Shown here piece after piece: positions 23,507 to 32,405 of a stretch of DNA of 64,000 nucleotides (positions are counted from its first letter, which is position 1; each line of letters begins with the position of its first letter). The translations under genes were made by a program, and so were the position numbers. The notes below the pieces were generated by a model. The model made no database searches. It worked only from the letters and a program-made list of their open reading frames with translations, and was not told where the DNA came from. The stretch is from Salinilacustrithrix sp003476595 (lineage in GTDB: Bacteria > Actinomycetota > Acidimicrobiia > Acidimicrobiales > Salinilacustritrichaceae): positions 41,969 through 105,968 of the forward strand of contig CAXAUZ010000015.1 of assembly GCA_963972525.1 (NCBI GenBank), written 5' to 3'.

Positions 23507-23722
23507 TCAGCGGGCGGTCGCCCCTGACCGCTTCGTGCGGAACCCGAACAGCGAGTACAGCGGGCACCACCCCGACAGGCCGGTGAGCAGCGGCACCAGC
23601 GCGACCACGGCGAGGATCGTCCCGGCGGTGCCGTCCACGACGGCGACCCCCACCACGAACAGCACGACGGCGAGCGCCACCCGTGCGACCCGCTCCCACC
23701 CGGCTTCGTTGACCTCGAACAT
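23507..23722 (-). CDS. DUF2892 (YgaP-like) membrane protein
   Basis: A 71-residue protein with two hydrophobic spans (about residues 11-28 and 33-52) and the family end CPLYSLFGFRT. DUF2892 domains occur alone or fused to rhodaneses, where they form a membrane anchor involved in sulfur or thiocyanate trafficking. GGAGG seven bases before the ATG at 23722 sets the start; an upstream start at 23767 would add a non-membrane, Gly-rich leader. It heads the minus-strand set with the sigma factor and the methyltransferase. The single Cys of the CPLY motif lies near the membrane. Confidence 0.83.
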   Translation of the reverse strand: MFEVNEAGWERVARVALAVVLFVVGVAVVDGTAGTILAVVALVPLLTGLSGWCPLYSLFGFRTKRSGATAR

Positions 23723-23816
23723 GACCTGACCTCCCGGTTCGCCGGACCCGCCGATCGGGTCCGTCACCGAGCAGACGGATGAGGCGGCCGCAGGGATACA
23801 GGGTCTGGTCAGATCC

Positions 23817-25319
23817 TCACCCGAGCCGGTCGAGGACGTTGGCGGTGATCCGCTCGATGTTGCGGTCGTGGGCGGCGAGGCCGTGGGCCCAGTCGGTGGA
23901 GCCGGACGTGACGACGGTGCCGCCGCCGGCGGAGGTGTAGGTGCCGAGCACGGCGTGGCCGTGGGCGATGCGGTGCTCCTGGCCCCGCTCGCCGAAGATC
24001 CGGGACGCGATGTACTCCAGCTCGGACGGCGTTCCGGGTGCCGGCGGCCGGGGCGCGGAGGTGTGGGTGAAGTGGGCGACCGGCACGGTGCCGAGGATCT
24101 CGAGGTCCTCGGGCGTGCCGTCCTCCCCGGTGGGGTACGGCAGGCCGTCCCGGTACGTGAACGCGCAGCCGTCGCACTCGTAGCCGACGACCTTGGCGTC
24201 GCCGCCGAGCACGTCGCCGTAGCCGATGCCGGTGCCCTCGAACAGCCAGTGGTCGGGCCGGTGGACGGTGTAGCCGCCGGCGCCGTTGGTGACGTTCTTG
24301 CCGATGCGGTGGTAGCCGCCGCGGGTGAAGCTGACGCCGGTCATGTGGTTCTCGGGGCGCTCGAGGATGTGGTCGGACCAGAACGTGGTGACCTCGGCCC
24401 GGCGGTCGGTGTCGTGGAGCGGGTCGTCGCGGAAGCGTCCCTTCCAGCCGACCATCTGCGTGGCCCGGCCGTTGCCGTCGTCGCCCTCCAGGCGAACCTG
24501 CCACAGCGAGGTGTTGCCGGAGAAGAAGGCGACGTTGCCGCCCCGGGCGATGTGGTCCTCGACCGTGTCGCGCATCGGACCGGACCAGTACTCGTCGTGG
24601 CCCACGCTCAGGATCAGCCGGTAGCGCTCGACGAGCTCGGGGAACTCCTCGAGGTCGCTGTTGAGGACGACGTCGATGCCGTGGCCCTCCCGCTCGGCCC
24701 ACTCGAGGAACGGCTGCTCCCAGTCCGGCCAGCCCGCCGAGCCGGCGTAGGGGGAGAGGTGGTTGAGGCGCAGGTAGCCGACGTGCGCGGTCATCTGGCG
24801 GTCGTCGGGGACCACGTTGGTGACCCGCCGGCCGGGACCCGGGGGCTTGTGCAGGTAGCCGGCCGACATGGGCCGCTGCAGCGACACGGTGGTGCCGCCG
24901 GTGTAGAGGTTGCGGCCGCCGAAGTCGTTGTAGGCGTGGTACGTGTTCGTGGCCAGCTGCAGCAGGATCGTGTTCTCGCTGCGCTCGCGCGGGCGGACGA
25001 CGAAGAAGGCGTGGGTCGTGCGCTCCTTGCCGTCGACGTCGATGGTGAGGACCACCTCGTGGTACCCGGACCGCCAGTCGTCGCCGATGTCGACGGAGAC
25101 CGCCGCCGGCCAGTCGCAGCCGTTGGCGTCGGCGCCCTGCGGGGTGGGGTGGAACTCGGCGGGGACGGTCTCGGACCACACGACGTCGCGGGTGCCGCCG
25201 ACCCGGGCGATCTCGACCTGCACCGGTCGGCCGCCGGCGGAGGAGAGGTGGAGGCCGACGTCCTCACCCGGCGCGACGCTCTGGGGCCAGCAGTACCCGG
25301 TGACGGTCTCGAACGGCAT
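23817..25319 (-). CDS. DMFase-like (N,N-dimethylformamidase large-subunit family) protein
   Basis: A 500-residue protein resembling the C-terminal part of N,N-dimethylformamidase large subunits. An N-terminal immunoglobulin-like beta domain (about 1-110, PQSVAPGEDVGLHLSS) precedes the catalytic-type domain with NTYHAYNDFGGRNLY, VGYLRLNHLSPY, ILSVGHDEYWSGPMRD, VAFFSGNTSLWQVR and VGYECDG. In true DMFase an iron site and a Glu act in amide hydrolysis; here the conserved HDEYW tract suggests that site, but substrate is unknown. No small subunit gene is next to it. It lies in a minus-strand run with a cupin and a dehalogenase, so a small-molecule catabolic set is possible. Confidence 0.85.
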   Translation of the reverse strand: MPFETVTGYCWPQSVAPGEDVGLHLSSAGGRPVQVEIARVGGTRDVVWSETVPAEFHPTPQGADANGCDWPAAVSVDIGDDWRSGYHEVVLTIDVDGKERTTHAFFVVRPRERSENTILLQLATNTYHAYNDFGGRNLYTGGTTVSLQRPMSAGYLHKPPGPGRRVTNVVPDDRQMTAHVGYLRLNHLSPYAGSAGWPDWEQPFLEWAEREGHGIDVVLNSDLEEFPELVERYRLILSVGHDEYWSGPMRDTVEDHIARGGNVAFFSGNTSLWQVRLEGDDGNGRATQMVGWKGRFRDDPLHDTDRRAEVTTFWSDHILERPENHMTGVSFTRGGYHRIGKNVTNGAGGYTVHRPDHWLFEGTGIGYGDVLGGDAKVVGYECDGCAFTYRDGLPYPTGEDGTPEDLEILGTVPVAHFTHTSAPRPPAPGTPSELEYIASRIFGERGQEHRIAHGHAVLGTYTSAGGGTVVTSGSTDWAHGLAAHDRNIERITANVLDRLG

Positions 25320-25343
25320 GGACCGCACCCTGCCAGATCGGGG

Positions 25344-25727
25344 TCAGTGGGAGTGCGTACCGGGGATGCCGAGGCGCTCGACGGTGTCAGGTCCGAAGTC
25401 GATCTCGATGAGCACGGCCGGCTCGTCGCCCACGACCCAGCTGTCGTGACCGGGGTCGATGTGGACGCCGATGGGCGCGGTGAAGTCGAACGTGCAACCG
25501 TCGGGGTACTCGCCGGCCAGGCGCCCCTTCGCCAGGAACCCGACGTGGGCGTGCTCGCAGAAGTCGGTGCCGACGTGGGGCTTCACGTGCTCGGACCACT
25601 TGCCACCCACGCCGTAGACCAACCGCTTCACCCGGGCGTCGCCCACCGCGAACAGGTCGATGTCGATGCCGGCGAAGGACTGGTGCTCGCCGCCCTCGAT
25701 CGGTTCCACCAGGGGATCGGACGCCAT
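25344..25727 (-). CDS. Cupin-domain protein
   Basis: A 127-residue single cupin. The beta-barrel motifs are VYGVGGKWSEHVKPH followed by CEHAHVGFLAKGRLAGEY and the second motif around IDPGHDSWVVGDEP. His residues in HVKPH, CEHAH and PGHD could hold one metal ion. Cupins of this size are binding proteins, isomerases or oxygenases; nothing more specific is visible. The ATG at 25727 is chosen because upstream sequence is Arg/Pro-rich. It ends 24 bases before the DMFase-like start, likely one transcript. Confidence 0.83.
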   Translation of the reverse strand: MASDPLVEPIEGGEHQSFAGIDIDLFAVGDARVKRLVYGVGGKWSEHVKPHVGTDFCEHAHVGFLAKGRLAGEYPDGCTFDFTAPIGVHIDPGHDSWVVGDEPAVLIEIDFGPDTVERLGIPGTHSH

Positions 25728-25750
25728 GGTCCGGACGGTACCCCCGGCGG

Positions 25751-26668
25751 CTACGGGTTGGCCTGGATGAGCTGGTCGATGCCGGCGGCGAGCACGTCGG
25801 GGGCGTCTTCCTGGCAGAAGTGGCCGACGCCGGGGAGCTCGACGACCGGGGCCTCGGGCCACAGGGAGCGGAAGTCGGCGATGGCGTAGGCCGGCGGGAT
25901 GGCCCCGTCGGCCATCCCCTCGTACAGCACCGCCGGCTTCGACTGCAGGGCGGGCACGCCGTCGAGGCCGGCGAGGACGTACCCGGCGATGCGGCCCTCG
26001 TAGGCGTCGATGGGGAACTCGTAGCCGCCGATGGCCGACTCCCACGTCGGGAACGGTGCCGAGTACGCCCGCACCCACGTGTCGGTCATCGCTTCCGGGT
26101 TGTGGAGGCCGATCAGCTTCATCACCGACAGCACGGTGCTGCCCAGGTTGCGCAGCACCGCCTCGGTCCGGCCGGACTCGAGTCCCTCGCCGATCCAGCG
26201 GAACCACCGCGAGGTGGCCACGCCGGGGACGTCGTCGCCCACCTGGCCGTAGCCGGCGACGGTGTTGGCCAGGAAGAGCCGCTTCACCCGGTCGGGGTGC
26301 CGCACGGTGTAGGCGGTGCCGATCGGACCGCCCCAGTCCTGGAGCACGAACGTGATGTCGGTGACATCGAGGTGGTCGAGCAGCGCGGCGAGGTTCTCGG
26401 TGTGGGCCTGCAGCGTGTACTCGCGGTCCTGGGGCGTCTCGGACTTCCCGAACCCCATGTGGTCCGGGACGATCACCCGGTACCGGTCGGACAACCTCGG
26501 GATGATGTTGCGGTACAGGTAGGCCCAGGTGGGCTCGCCGTGCAGGCACACCACGACCTGCCCGTCGCGCGGGCCTTCGTCCACGTAGTGCTGGACGAAG
26601 CCGTGGCCGTCGAAGGTGTGCGGCGCGAAGGGGAAGGTGCCGTCGAAGGTCTCGTCGAGCGGGATCAT
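25751..26668 (-). CDS. Alpha/beta-hydrolase, haloalkane dehalogenase (DhlA)-like
   Basis: A 305-residue alpha/beta-hydrolase. The oxyanion motif HGEPTWAYLYRN (residues 43-54) and the nucleophile LQDWGG with Asp111-Trp112 are those of haloalkane dehalogenases of the DhlA subgroup, where Trp next to the nucleophile binds the halide; the catalytic base is His in GVGHFCQED near residue 283. It may dehalogenate short haloalkanes, although many such sequences lack proven activity. The ATG at 26668 is used; another at 26695 would add nine residues. It is divergent from the SulP gene and heads the dehalogenase-cupin-DMFase-like run. Confidence 0.85.
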   Translation of the reverse strand: MIPLDETFDGTFPFAPHTFDGHGFVQHYVDEGPRDGQVVVCLHGEPTWAYLYRNIIPRLSDRYRVIVPDHMGFGKSETPQDREYTLQAHTENLAALLDHLDVTDITFVLQDWGGPIGTAYTVRHPDRVKRLFLANTVAGYGQVGDDVPGVATSRWFRWIGEGLESGRTEAVLRNLGSTVLSVMKLIGLHNPEAMTDTWVRAYSAPFPTWESAIGGYEFPIDAYEGRIAGYVLAGLDGVPALQSKPAVLYEGMADGAIPPAYAIADFRSLWPEAPVVELPGVGHFCQEDAPDVLAAGIDQLIQANP

Positions 26669-26728
26669 CGCCGGTGGACCGTACGCGATCCTCATCGGTG
26701 CCCGTCGGGCCACCGTACGGTGACGGCG

Positions 26729-28447
26729 ATGCCGGCCACGTCCGCACCCCGCAGCCTCGGTGCGCGGCTGCTCCCGGGCCTCGCCGTGCTGCGCGCCTAC
26801 CGGCGGCCCTGGCTGCGGACGGACGTCTTCGGCGGGCTCACCGTCGGCGCCATGCTCATCCCCCAGTCGATGGCCTACGCCGAGCTGGCCGGCATGCCAC
26901 CGGTCGCCGGCTTCTACGCCGTCATCGGCGCGCTCGTCATCTACGCCCTGGCCGGGACCAGCCGCCACCTGGGGGTCGGACCCGAGCCCGGCACCGCCAT
27001 CCTCGCCGCCACCGGCGTCGGCGCGATCGCGGCCGGCGACCCGGGCCGGTACCTGGCGCTCATGGCCGCGCTCGCCCTGGTCGTGGCCGCGATCTGCATC
27101 GCCGCTGCCGTGGTGCGCCTCGGTTTCGTGTCGTCGCTGCTCTCCAAGCCAGTGCTGGTCGGCTACATCACCGGCGTCGGGCTCACCCTGCTCAGCAGCC
27201 AGATCGCCGGGTTCACCGGCGTGGACATCGAGGGCGACACCTTCGTCCCCCGGTTCGCCGAGCTGCTGGGCGAGCTGGGCGACATCCACTGGCCCACCCT
27301 CGTGGTGGGCGCCGCCGCGCTCGGGGTCATCGTCGGGCTCCGGCAGTGGGCGCCCCAGCTCCCGGGCGCGCTCATCGGGGTGGTCGGTGCCGGTGTGGCG
27401 GTGGCGCTGCTGGACCTCGACGCCGACGGCATCGCCCTCATCGGCGCGATCCCGGCCGGCCTCCCGACGCCGGCGGTGCCCGACGTGTCCTGGTCCGACA
27501 TGGCCGCGCTGCTCCCCGTGGCTGCCGGCGTCGCCCTCGTGGGCTTCACCGACAACCTGCTCACCGCCCGCTCGATCGCCGCCCGACGGCGGGACCCTGA
27601 AGCCGCCCCGATCGACGCCAACCAGGAGCTGCTCGCCCTCGGCCTCACCAACCTGAGCGCCGGCTTCTCGCAGGGCTTCCCGGTCTCCTCCAGCGCCAGC
27701 CGCACGGCGGTCCCGGCGTCGCTCGGGTCCACCACCCAGCTCGTGTCGCTGATCGCGGCGGCGTCGGTCGTGGTGTCGCTGACGGCGGGGCGGTCCCTGC
27801 TGGAGCACATCCCCCGGCCGGCCCTGGCCGCGGTAATCATCGCCGCCGCGCTCGCCATCATCGACGCGCCGGGGTTCCGGGACCTGTGGCGGGTCAGCCG
27901 CACCGACGCCGCCATCGCCGTGGCGACCACGCTCGGCGTCATCGTCTTCGACGTCCTCGTGGGGGTGGTCGTCGCCGTCGTGCTGTCGGTGCTCGCCGCG
28001 CTGTCCCACATGGCTCGGCCCCACGACGCCGTGCTGGGTGACCTGGCCGGCCTCGACGGCTGGGTCGACGTCGACGCCTACCCCGACGCGACCACCGAGC
28101 CCGGCCTGCTCGTCTACCGCTTCGACGCCCCGCTGTTCTTCATGAACGCCGGTCGGTTCCGGGCCCGGGTCGAGCAGGTGCTGGAGGACAACGTCGGCCG
28201 GGAGGAGTGGCTGGTGCTGGACTTCGAGGGGGTGGGCAGCCTCGACACCACCGCGGTCGACGCCCTGGGCGAGCTGCTCGAGGACCTGGACGAGGCGGAG
28301 GTCGCGGTCGTGGCGGTGGCCCGGGCCATCGATCCCGTGCTCGACGTGCTGGACCGCGCCGGCCTGCTCGCGCCGACCGGGCCCCTGGTGTCGTTCCCGA
28401 CGATCAACGCGGCGGTGCGCGCCTACCGCGACCGGGCCGGGTCCTAG
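26729..28447 (+). CDS. SulP-family anion transporter with STAS domain
   Basis: A 572-residue inner-membrane transporter for sulfate, bicarbonate or related anions. It has about 10-12 membrane spans, the SulP signature region AMLIPQSMAYAELAGMPPVAGFYA near residue 45, GFVSSLLSKPVLVGYITGVG and FPVSSSASRTAV in the middle, and a cytoplasmic STAS domain (about 450-565) with VLDFEGVGSLDTTAVDAL, which in relatives regulates transport. Which anion is carried is unknown. Its stop codon shares the palindrome CTAG with the stop of the opposite gene. Confidence 0.92.
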   Translation: MPATSAPRSLGARLLPGLAVLRAYRRPWLRTDVFGGLTVGAMLIPQSMAYAELAGMPPVAGFYAVIGALVIYALAGTSRHLGVGPEPGTAILAATGVGAIAAGDPGRYLALMAALALVVAAICIAAAVVRLGFVSSLLSKPVLVGYITGVGLTLLSSQIAGFTGVDIEGDTFVPRFAELLGELGDIHWPTLVVGAAALGVIVGLRQWAPQLPGALIGVVGAGVAVALLDLDADGIALIGAIPAGLPTPAVPDVSWSDMAALLPVAAGVALVGFTDNLLTARSIAARRRDPEAAPIDANQELLALGLTNLSAGFSQGFPVSSSASRTAVPASLGSTTQLVSLIAAASVVVSLTAGRSLLEHIPRPALAAVIIAAALAIIDAPGFRDLWRVSRTDAAIAVATTLGVIVFDVLVGVVVAVVLSVLAALSHMARPHDAVLGDLAGLDGWVDVDAYPDATTEPGLLVYRFDAPLFFMNAGRFRARVEQVLEDNVGREEWLVLDFEGVGSLDTTAVDALGELLEDLDEAEVAVVAVARAIDPVLDVLDRAGLLAPTGPLVSFPTINAAVRAYRDRAGS

Positions 28448-29841
28448 GCGGGCTCGCCGAACAGCGCCCCGGGGTTGAGGATCCCGTTGGGGTCGAAGGC
28501 CGCCTTGATGCGCCGCATGAGCGCGACCTTGGCCGGGTCCTCCAGCTCGATCCAGTACTTGGCCTTCGTGCGACCGAGGCCGTGCTCGCCCGAGATCGCC
28601 CCGCCGTGGTCCATGCCGAGGCGGAACAGCTCCAGCATCATCTCGTAGCGCACGTCGGGGTCGGGCTGGAACACCGACAGGTGCACGTTGCCGTCGCCGG
28701 CATGGCCGCAGCCGGCGATGAAGGTCCCCCTCGCCCGGGCGAGCTCCGACACGGCGGTGAGGAACGAGTCGATCGACGTCCGGGGCACCACGACGTCGAC
28801 GATGTCGTCGGCGCCGGCGCCCTTCGCCAGCCAGAACGCCTTCTCCCGGGCTTCGATCAGCTGGGTGGCGGCGTTGGACGGCAGCACGTACACGTCGATC
28901 GCGCCGAGCCCGGCGATCAGCTCCGCCAACGCCTGGATGTCGTGCTCGAGCCGGTCCTCGTGGCGGTCCTCGAGCTGGACCACCAGGTAGGCGAGGGCGG
29001 TCGCCTTGATGTCCTCCGGCACGCCCACCTCCACGCCGAGGGTGTTCTCGATGCCGGACATCGTGAGCATGTCGATGTACTCGAGGATCATCGGGCCGAT
29101 GCCGCTCTTGACGATGGCGGGGACGGCTCCGGTGACCTGGTCGAGGGTGGTGAACGGCGCCAGCACCGTGGCCCGGTGCTCGGGGCGCGGGTACAGCTTG
29201 AGGATCGCCTGCGTGACCACGGCGAGGGTGCCTTCCGAGCCGACGATGAGCTGGGTGAGGTCGTAGCCGGTGGAGCCCTTCACGAACCTGCCGCCGGTGG
29301 TGACGACCTCGCCCGAGGGCAGCACGGCGCGCAGGCCGAGCACCTGGTGGCGGGTGACCCCGTACTTCACGGCCCGCATGCCGCCGGCGTTGGTGGCCAC
29401 GTTGCCGCCGAGGCTGGCGCTGTACTCGCCGGGGAACACCGGGTAGACGAGCCCCCGGGGTGCGAGCGCCTGGTCGAGCTGGTCGAGCGTGACGCCGGGC
29501 TGGACGACGGCCACCAGGTTGTCCTCGTCGATCTCGATGATCTCGGCCATCCGGTCGAAGGCGACCACGACGCCGTCCGGACGGGGGATGGCCGCCCCGG
29601 AGAGGCCGGTGCCGCTGCCCCGGGCGGTGACGGGGATGCCGCGTGCGTCACAGGCGGCGAGGACGGCTGCCACCTGCTCCTCGGTCTCGGGGGTGACGAC
29701 TGCGGCCGGGACCACGGGCTCGATGCCGAGCGCCTCGTCGTGGTGGAAGTCGTCGCCGGCGTCCACCCCGCTGCGGACCAGGTGCTCGGGCACGGCGCCC
29801 CGCAGCACCTCGACGACGTCCACGGTCCCCGGCTCGGCCAT
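28444..29841 (-). CDS. FAD-binding oxidase, GlcD/D-lactate dehydrogenase-like
   Basis: A 465-residue flavoprotein of the GlcD/D-2-hydroxyacid dehydrogenase family. The PCMH FAD region includes ARGSGTGLSGAAIP and ASLGGNVATNAGGMRAVKYG, and STGYDLTQLIVGSEGTLAVVT. The C-terminal cap ends with GCGHAGDGNVHLSVF, SGEHGLGRTK and FDPNGILNPGALF, the usual substrate and metal-binding His set. It oxidises glycolate, D-lactate or another D-2-hydroxy acid to the 2-oxo acid. No GlcE/GlcF partners are adjacent, so an unknown electron acceptor is used. It follows the LAL regulator gene by 28 bases on the same strand. Confidence 0.91.
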   Translation of the reverse strand: MAEPGTVDVVEVLRGAVPEHLVRSGVDAGDDFHHDEALGIEPVVPAAVVTPETEEQVAAVLAACDARGIPVTARGSGTGLSGAAIPRPDGVVVAFDRMAEIIEIDEDNLVAVVQPGVTLDQLDQALAPRGLVYPVFPGEYSASLGGNVATNAGGMRAVKYGVTRHQVLGLRAVLPSGEVVTTGGRFVKGSTGYDLTQLIVGSEGTLAVVTQAILKLYPRPEHRATVLAPFTTLDQVTGAVPAIVKSGIGPMILEYIDMLTMSGIENTLGVEVGVPEDIKATALAYLVVQLEDRHEDRLEHDIQALAELIAGLGAIDVYVLPSNAATQLIEAREKAFWLAKGAGADDIVDVVVPRTSIDSFLTAVSELARARGTFIAGCGHAGDGNVHLSVFQPDPDVRYEMMLELFRLGMDHGGAISGEHGLGRTKAKYWIELEDPAKVALMRRIKAAFDPNGILNPGALFGEPA

Positions 29842-29869
29842 GTCCGCGGATCGTACGGGCTGTCGCCGG

Positions 29870-32065
29870 TCAGAGCAGCCGGTGGTCCCGTGCCGCCTGC
29901 ACCGCGGCGTGGCGGTCGCCGACGCCGAGCTTGCGGTAGATGGCCCGGCAGTGGGTGCGCACGGTGTTGATCGACACGTACAGCTCCCGGGCGATGTCGC
30001 GCTGGCTGAGCCCGCTCGGGAGGTAGCGCAGCACGGCCAGCTCCCGGTCGGTGAGCTGCTCGACCAGGTCGGCGGCGGGCGCAGGTCGGGTGGTCGGGGT
30101 GCCGTGGCGGGCCTCGGCCCGGGCGAGGTGGCGGCCGGCGATGCCGGGGTCCGGGCAGGGGCCGAGCACCGAGCGAGCCTCCTCGAGCAGGGCCGAGCCG
30201 GCGTCGTCGCCGAGGTCGAGGAGCGTGTCGCCGCACAGGGCGAGGACGAAGCCGAGGGCGAGCGGGGTGGAGGAGCGACGGGCGCTGGCCAGCGCGAATT
30301 CGACGTCCGCTCGGGCCAGGCCCTCGTCGTCGGTCGTGCGGGCCCGGATGGCGAAGGCCGGGGCGATGCCGTGGTACCCGGCCAGCCCGAACCGCTCGGC
30401 GGTCTCGATCGCCGTCCGGGCGGCCCGGTGGGAGACGGCGGGCGTGCTGTGCTCGAGCTCGACCACGCTCCGGTGGACGAGGGACACCGCGCCGGCCGAG
30501 CGGTTCTGCGACGCGGCGGCACCGGCCACCGCGACCTCGAGGGCGGCGCGGGCCTCGTCGACGACGCCGGCCCAGCCGTGCGCGGCGCCGACGGCGGTGG
30601 CCAGCTCGGGCGGGCCGCCGTCGCGCAGGCACGCAGCCAGCACGGGCCTCGCCACGTCGAGCGCGCCGGCGACGTCACCGGTCGCCAGGGAGAGGTTGAT
30701 GTGCAGCGACGTGACCGCCGGGAGGCCGGCGGGCACCAGGTCCTGCATGACGCCGAGCCACTCGTCGGTCTCGGCGTAGCGACCGGCGAGGAACGAGCAC
30801 CAGCCGGCCAGGACCGCGCATCCCACGTCGGCGCGGGCGACCTCGCCCAGACGGCCCAGCAGCCCGCTGAGCGTCTCGACCTGACCGGCCCGGAGCAGCC
30901 AGGGACCGTGGACGTGCAGCAGCCGCGCGGCGTCTCGGAGGTCGCCGGCGGCCAGGCGGTGGGCGATCGCCCGCCCGTGGTCGTCTGCGGCCTCGAACCA
31001 GGCGGCGGCACGGCGGTGGAGCTCGGGAAGGTGCGGAGCGATGCTCGCCTGCGCTTCGAGCTGGAGGAGGTCGCGCAGGAGGTGGTGGTAGCGGAACCAC
31101 GTGTCGGTGCGGTCGAGGGCGACGAGGAGCTGGTTCGTGCGGGCGGTCTCCTGCAGCCAGGCCGCACCGCCGCTGGTGCCCGTCACCGCGTCGATGAGAT
31201 CGCCGCTCAGCTCGTCGAGCACCGACGTCTCCAGCAGCCGGCGGTGGTCGTCGCTGTCGAGGCCGGTGAGCAGCTCGTCCCGCAGGTACTCCACGACCAG
31301 GTGGTCGTCGCCCCGGAACGCATCGACGAAGCCCTGCGGGTCGTCGGAGCGCTGGAGGGAGAGCCCGGCGAGCACGAGGCCGGCCGCCCAACCCTCGGTG
31401 CGGCCGCACAGCTCGACGAGGAGCTCGGTGTCCAGACCGGAGCCCGTGTCGCCGAGCAGGCCGGCGGCCTCGTCGGGGGCGAACCGGAGATCGTCGGCAC
31501 GGACCTCCGCCACCTGCCCGCGGACGCGCAGGCGACCGAGCCGGAACGGCGGGTCCATGCGGGTGGCGAGCACCACGGTGACCCCGGCCGGGCACAGGCC
31601 GACGAGCCGCTCGACGCCCCGGTGGATCCGCTCGTCGTCGACGAGGTGGTAGTCGTCGACGACGAGGAGGAGCGGCGCGGGGCGGCCGGTCAGGCGGTTC
31701 ACGAGCGCAGGCACGATGGCGTCCTCGTCACCGTTCGACCCGGCGATCACCGGATGGAGGTCGGCGGCGATGCCCGGCTGGGTCCGCCCGATCGCCTGGG
31801 CGAGGTAGGACCAGAACCGGGCCGGGTCCGAGTCGGGCTCCTCCACCTGCAGCCAGGCAACCGCCTCGGGTCGGCTGGCGAGCCAGGCGGCCAGCAGCGT
31901 GGTCTTGCCCGACCCGGCCGGCGCGCTCACCAGGACCAGCGGGACGTGGGCGTCGACGGCGGTGTCGAGGGCGGCGTCGAGCCGGGACCGGTGCACCAGG
32001 TGCCGGGGCGGCGCGGGCGGCTGCACCTTGGTGGCGGCGAGGCCCGGCTGCCAGTCCTCGGTCAT
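29870..32065 (-). CDS. LAL-type (MalT-like) LuxR family transcriptional regulator
   Basis: A 731-residue large ATP-binding LuxR regulator. The N-terminal STAND ATPase has Walker A APAGSGKTTL near residue 50 and a Walker B-like LLLVVDDYHLVDDE near residue 130; a long helical repeat region (300-640) follows, and the C-terminal LuxR helix-turn-helix has LTDRELAVLRYL, DIARELYVSINTVRTH and IYRKLGVGDRHAAV. Such proteins act as inducer-dependent activators. It is divergent from a small protein-ABC transporter operon starting 89 bases away, the most likely target. It may also form a transcript with the GlcD-like gene. Confidence 0.92.
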   Translation of the reverse strand: MTEDWQPGLAATKVQPPAPPRHLVHRSRLDAALDTAVDAHVPLVLVSAPAGSGKTTLLAAWLASRPEAVAWLQVEEPDSDPARFWSYLAQAIGRTQPGIAADLHPVIAGSNGDEDAIVPALVNRLTGRPAPLLLVVDDYHLVDDERIHRGVERLVGLCPAGVTVVLATRMDPPFRLGRLRVRGQVAEVRADDLRFAPDEAAGLLGDTGSGLDTELLVELCGRTEGWAAGLVLAGLSLQRSDDPQGFVDAFRGDDHLVVEYLRDELLTGLDSDDHRRLLETSVLDELSGDLIDAVTGTSGGAAWLQETARTNQLLVALDRTDTWFRYHHLLRDLLQLEAQASIAPHLPELHRRAAAWFEAADDHGRAIAHRLAAGDLRDAARLLHVHGPWLLRAGQVETLSGLLGRLGEVARADVGCAVLAGWCSFLAGRYAETDEWLGVMQDLVPAGLPAVTSLHINLSLATGDVAGALDVARPVLAACLRDGGPPELATAVGAAHGWAGVVDEARAALEVAVAGAAASQNRSAGAVSLVHRSVVELEHSTPAVSHRAARTAIETAERFGLAGYHGIAPAFAIRARTTDDEGLARADVEFALASARRSSTPLALGFVLALCGDTLLDLGDDAGSALLEEARSVLGPCPDPGIAGRHLARAEARHGTPTTRPAPAADLVEQLTDRELAVLRYLPSGLSQRDIARELYVSINTVRTHCRAIYRKLGVGDRHAAVQAARDHRLL

Positions 32066-32153
32066 CGCCGGTCACCCTACGGTCGCATCTCACCCGGGTG
32101 AGATGGCGGGGTGGATGAGGCGGTCCCGTCCGGGTGGGCGGGATGGTGGCTCC

Positions 32154-32405
32154 ATGCCCGCCACGACCACCTACGAGATCGTCCTGCGGGGCCGGCCCAG
32201 CGCCCGCCTCCTGCGCCCGCTGCTCGACGCCTTCACCTTCGACCACGGCGGTGACGGCGTCACCCGTCTCGTCGGGGAGATCGGCGACCGGTCGCACCTG
32301 CACGGCGTCCTCGCCCACCTCACGTCGGTGAACGTCGACGTGGTCTCGATCGGGCCGGCACCCACCACCCCTGACGACCCCACCACCCACGGAGCACAGA
32401 CATGA
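32154..32405 (+). CDS. Small conserved protein upstream of ABC transporter (unknown)
   Basis: An 83-residue soluble protein not recognised as a named family. It has a beta-alpha-beta-alpha-beta pattern: TYEIVLRGR, a helix RLLRPLLDAF, TRLVGEIGD, a helix SHLHGVLAHL, and VDVVSIGPAP, which resembles ACT- or ferredoxin-like small sensor folds. It lies directly downstream of the divergent LAL regulator promoter, and its stop overlaps the ATP-binding protein start (ATGA), so it is translationally coupled to the transporter. A regulatory or sensory role for the transporter or the LAL protein is inferred from context. Confidence 0.7.
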   Translation: MPATTTYEIVLRGRPSARLLRPLLDAFTFDHGGDGVTRLVGEIGDRSHLHGVLAHLTSVNVDVVSIGPAPTTPDDPTTHGAQT

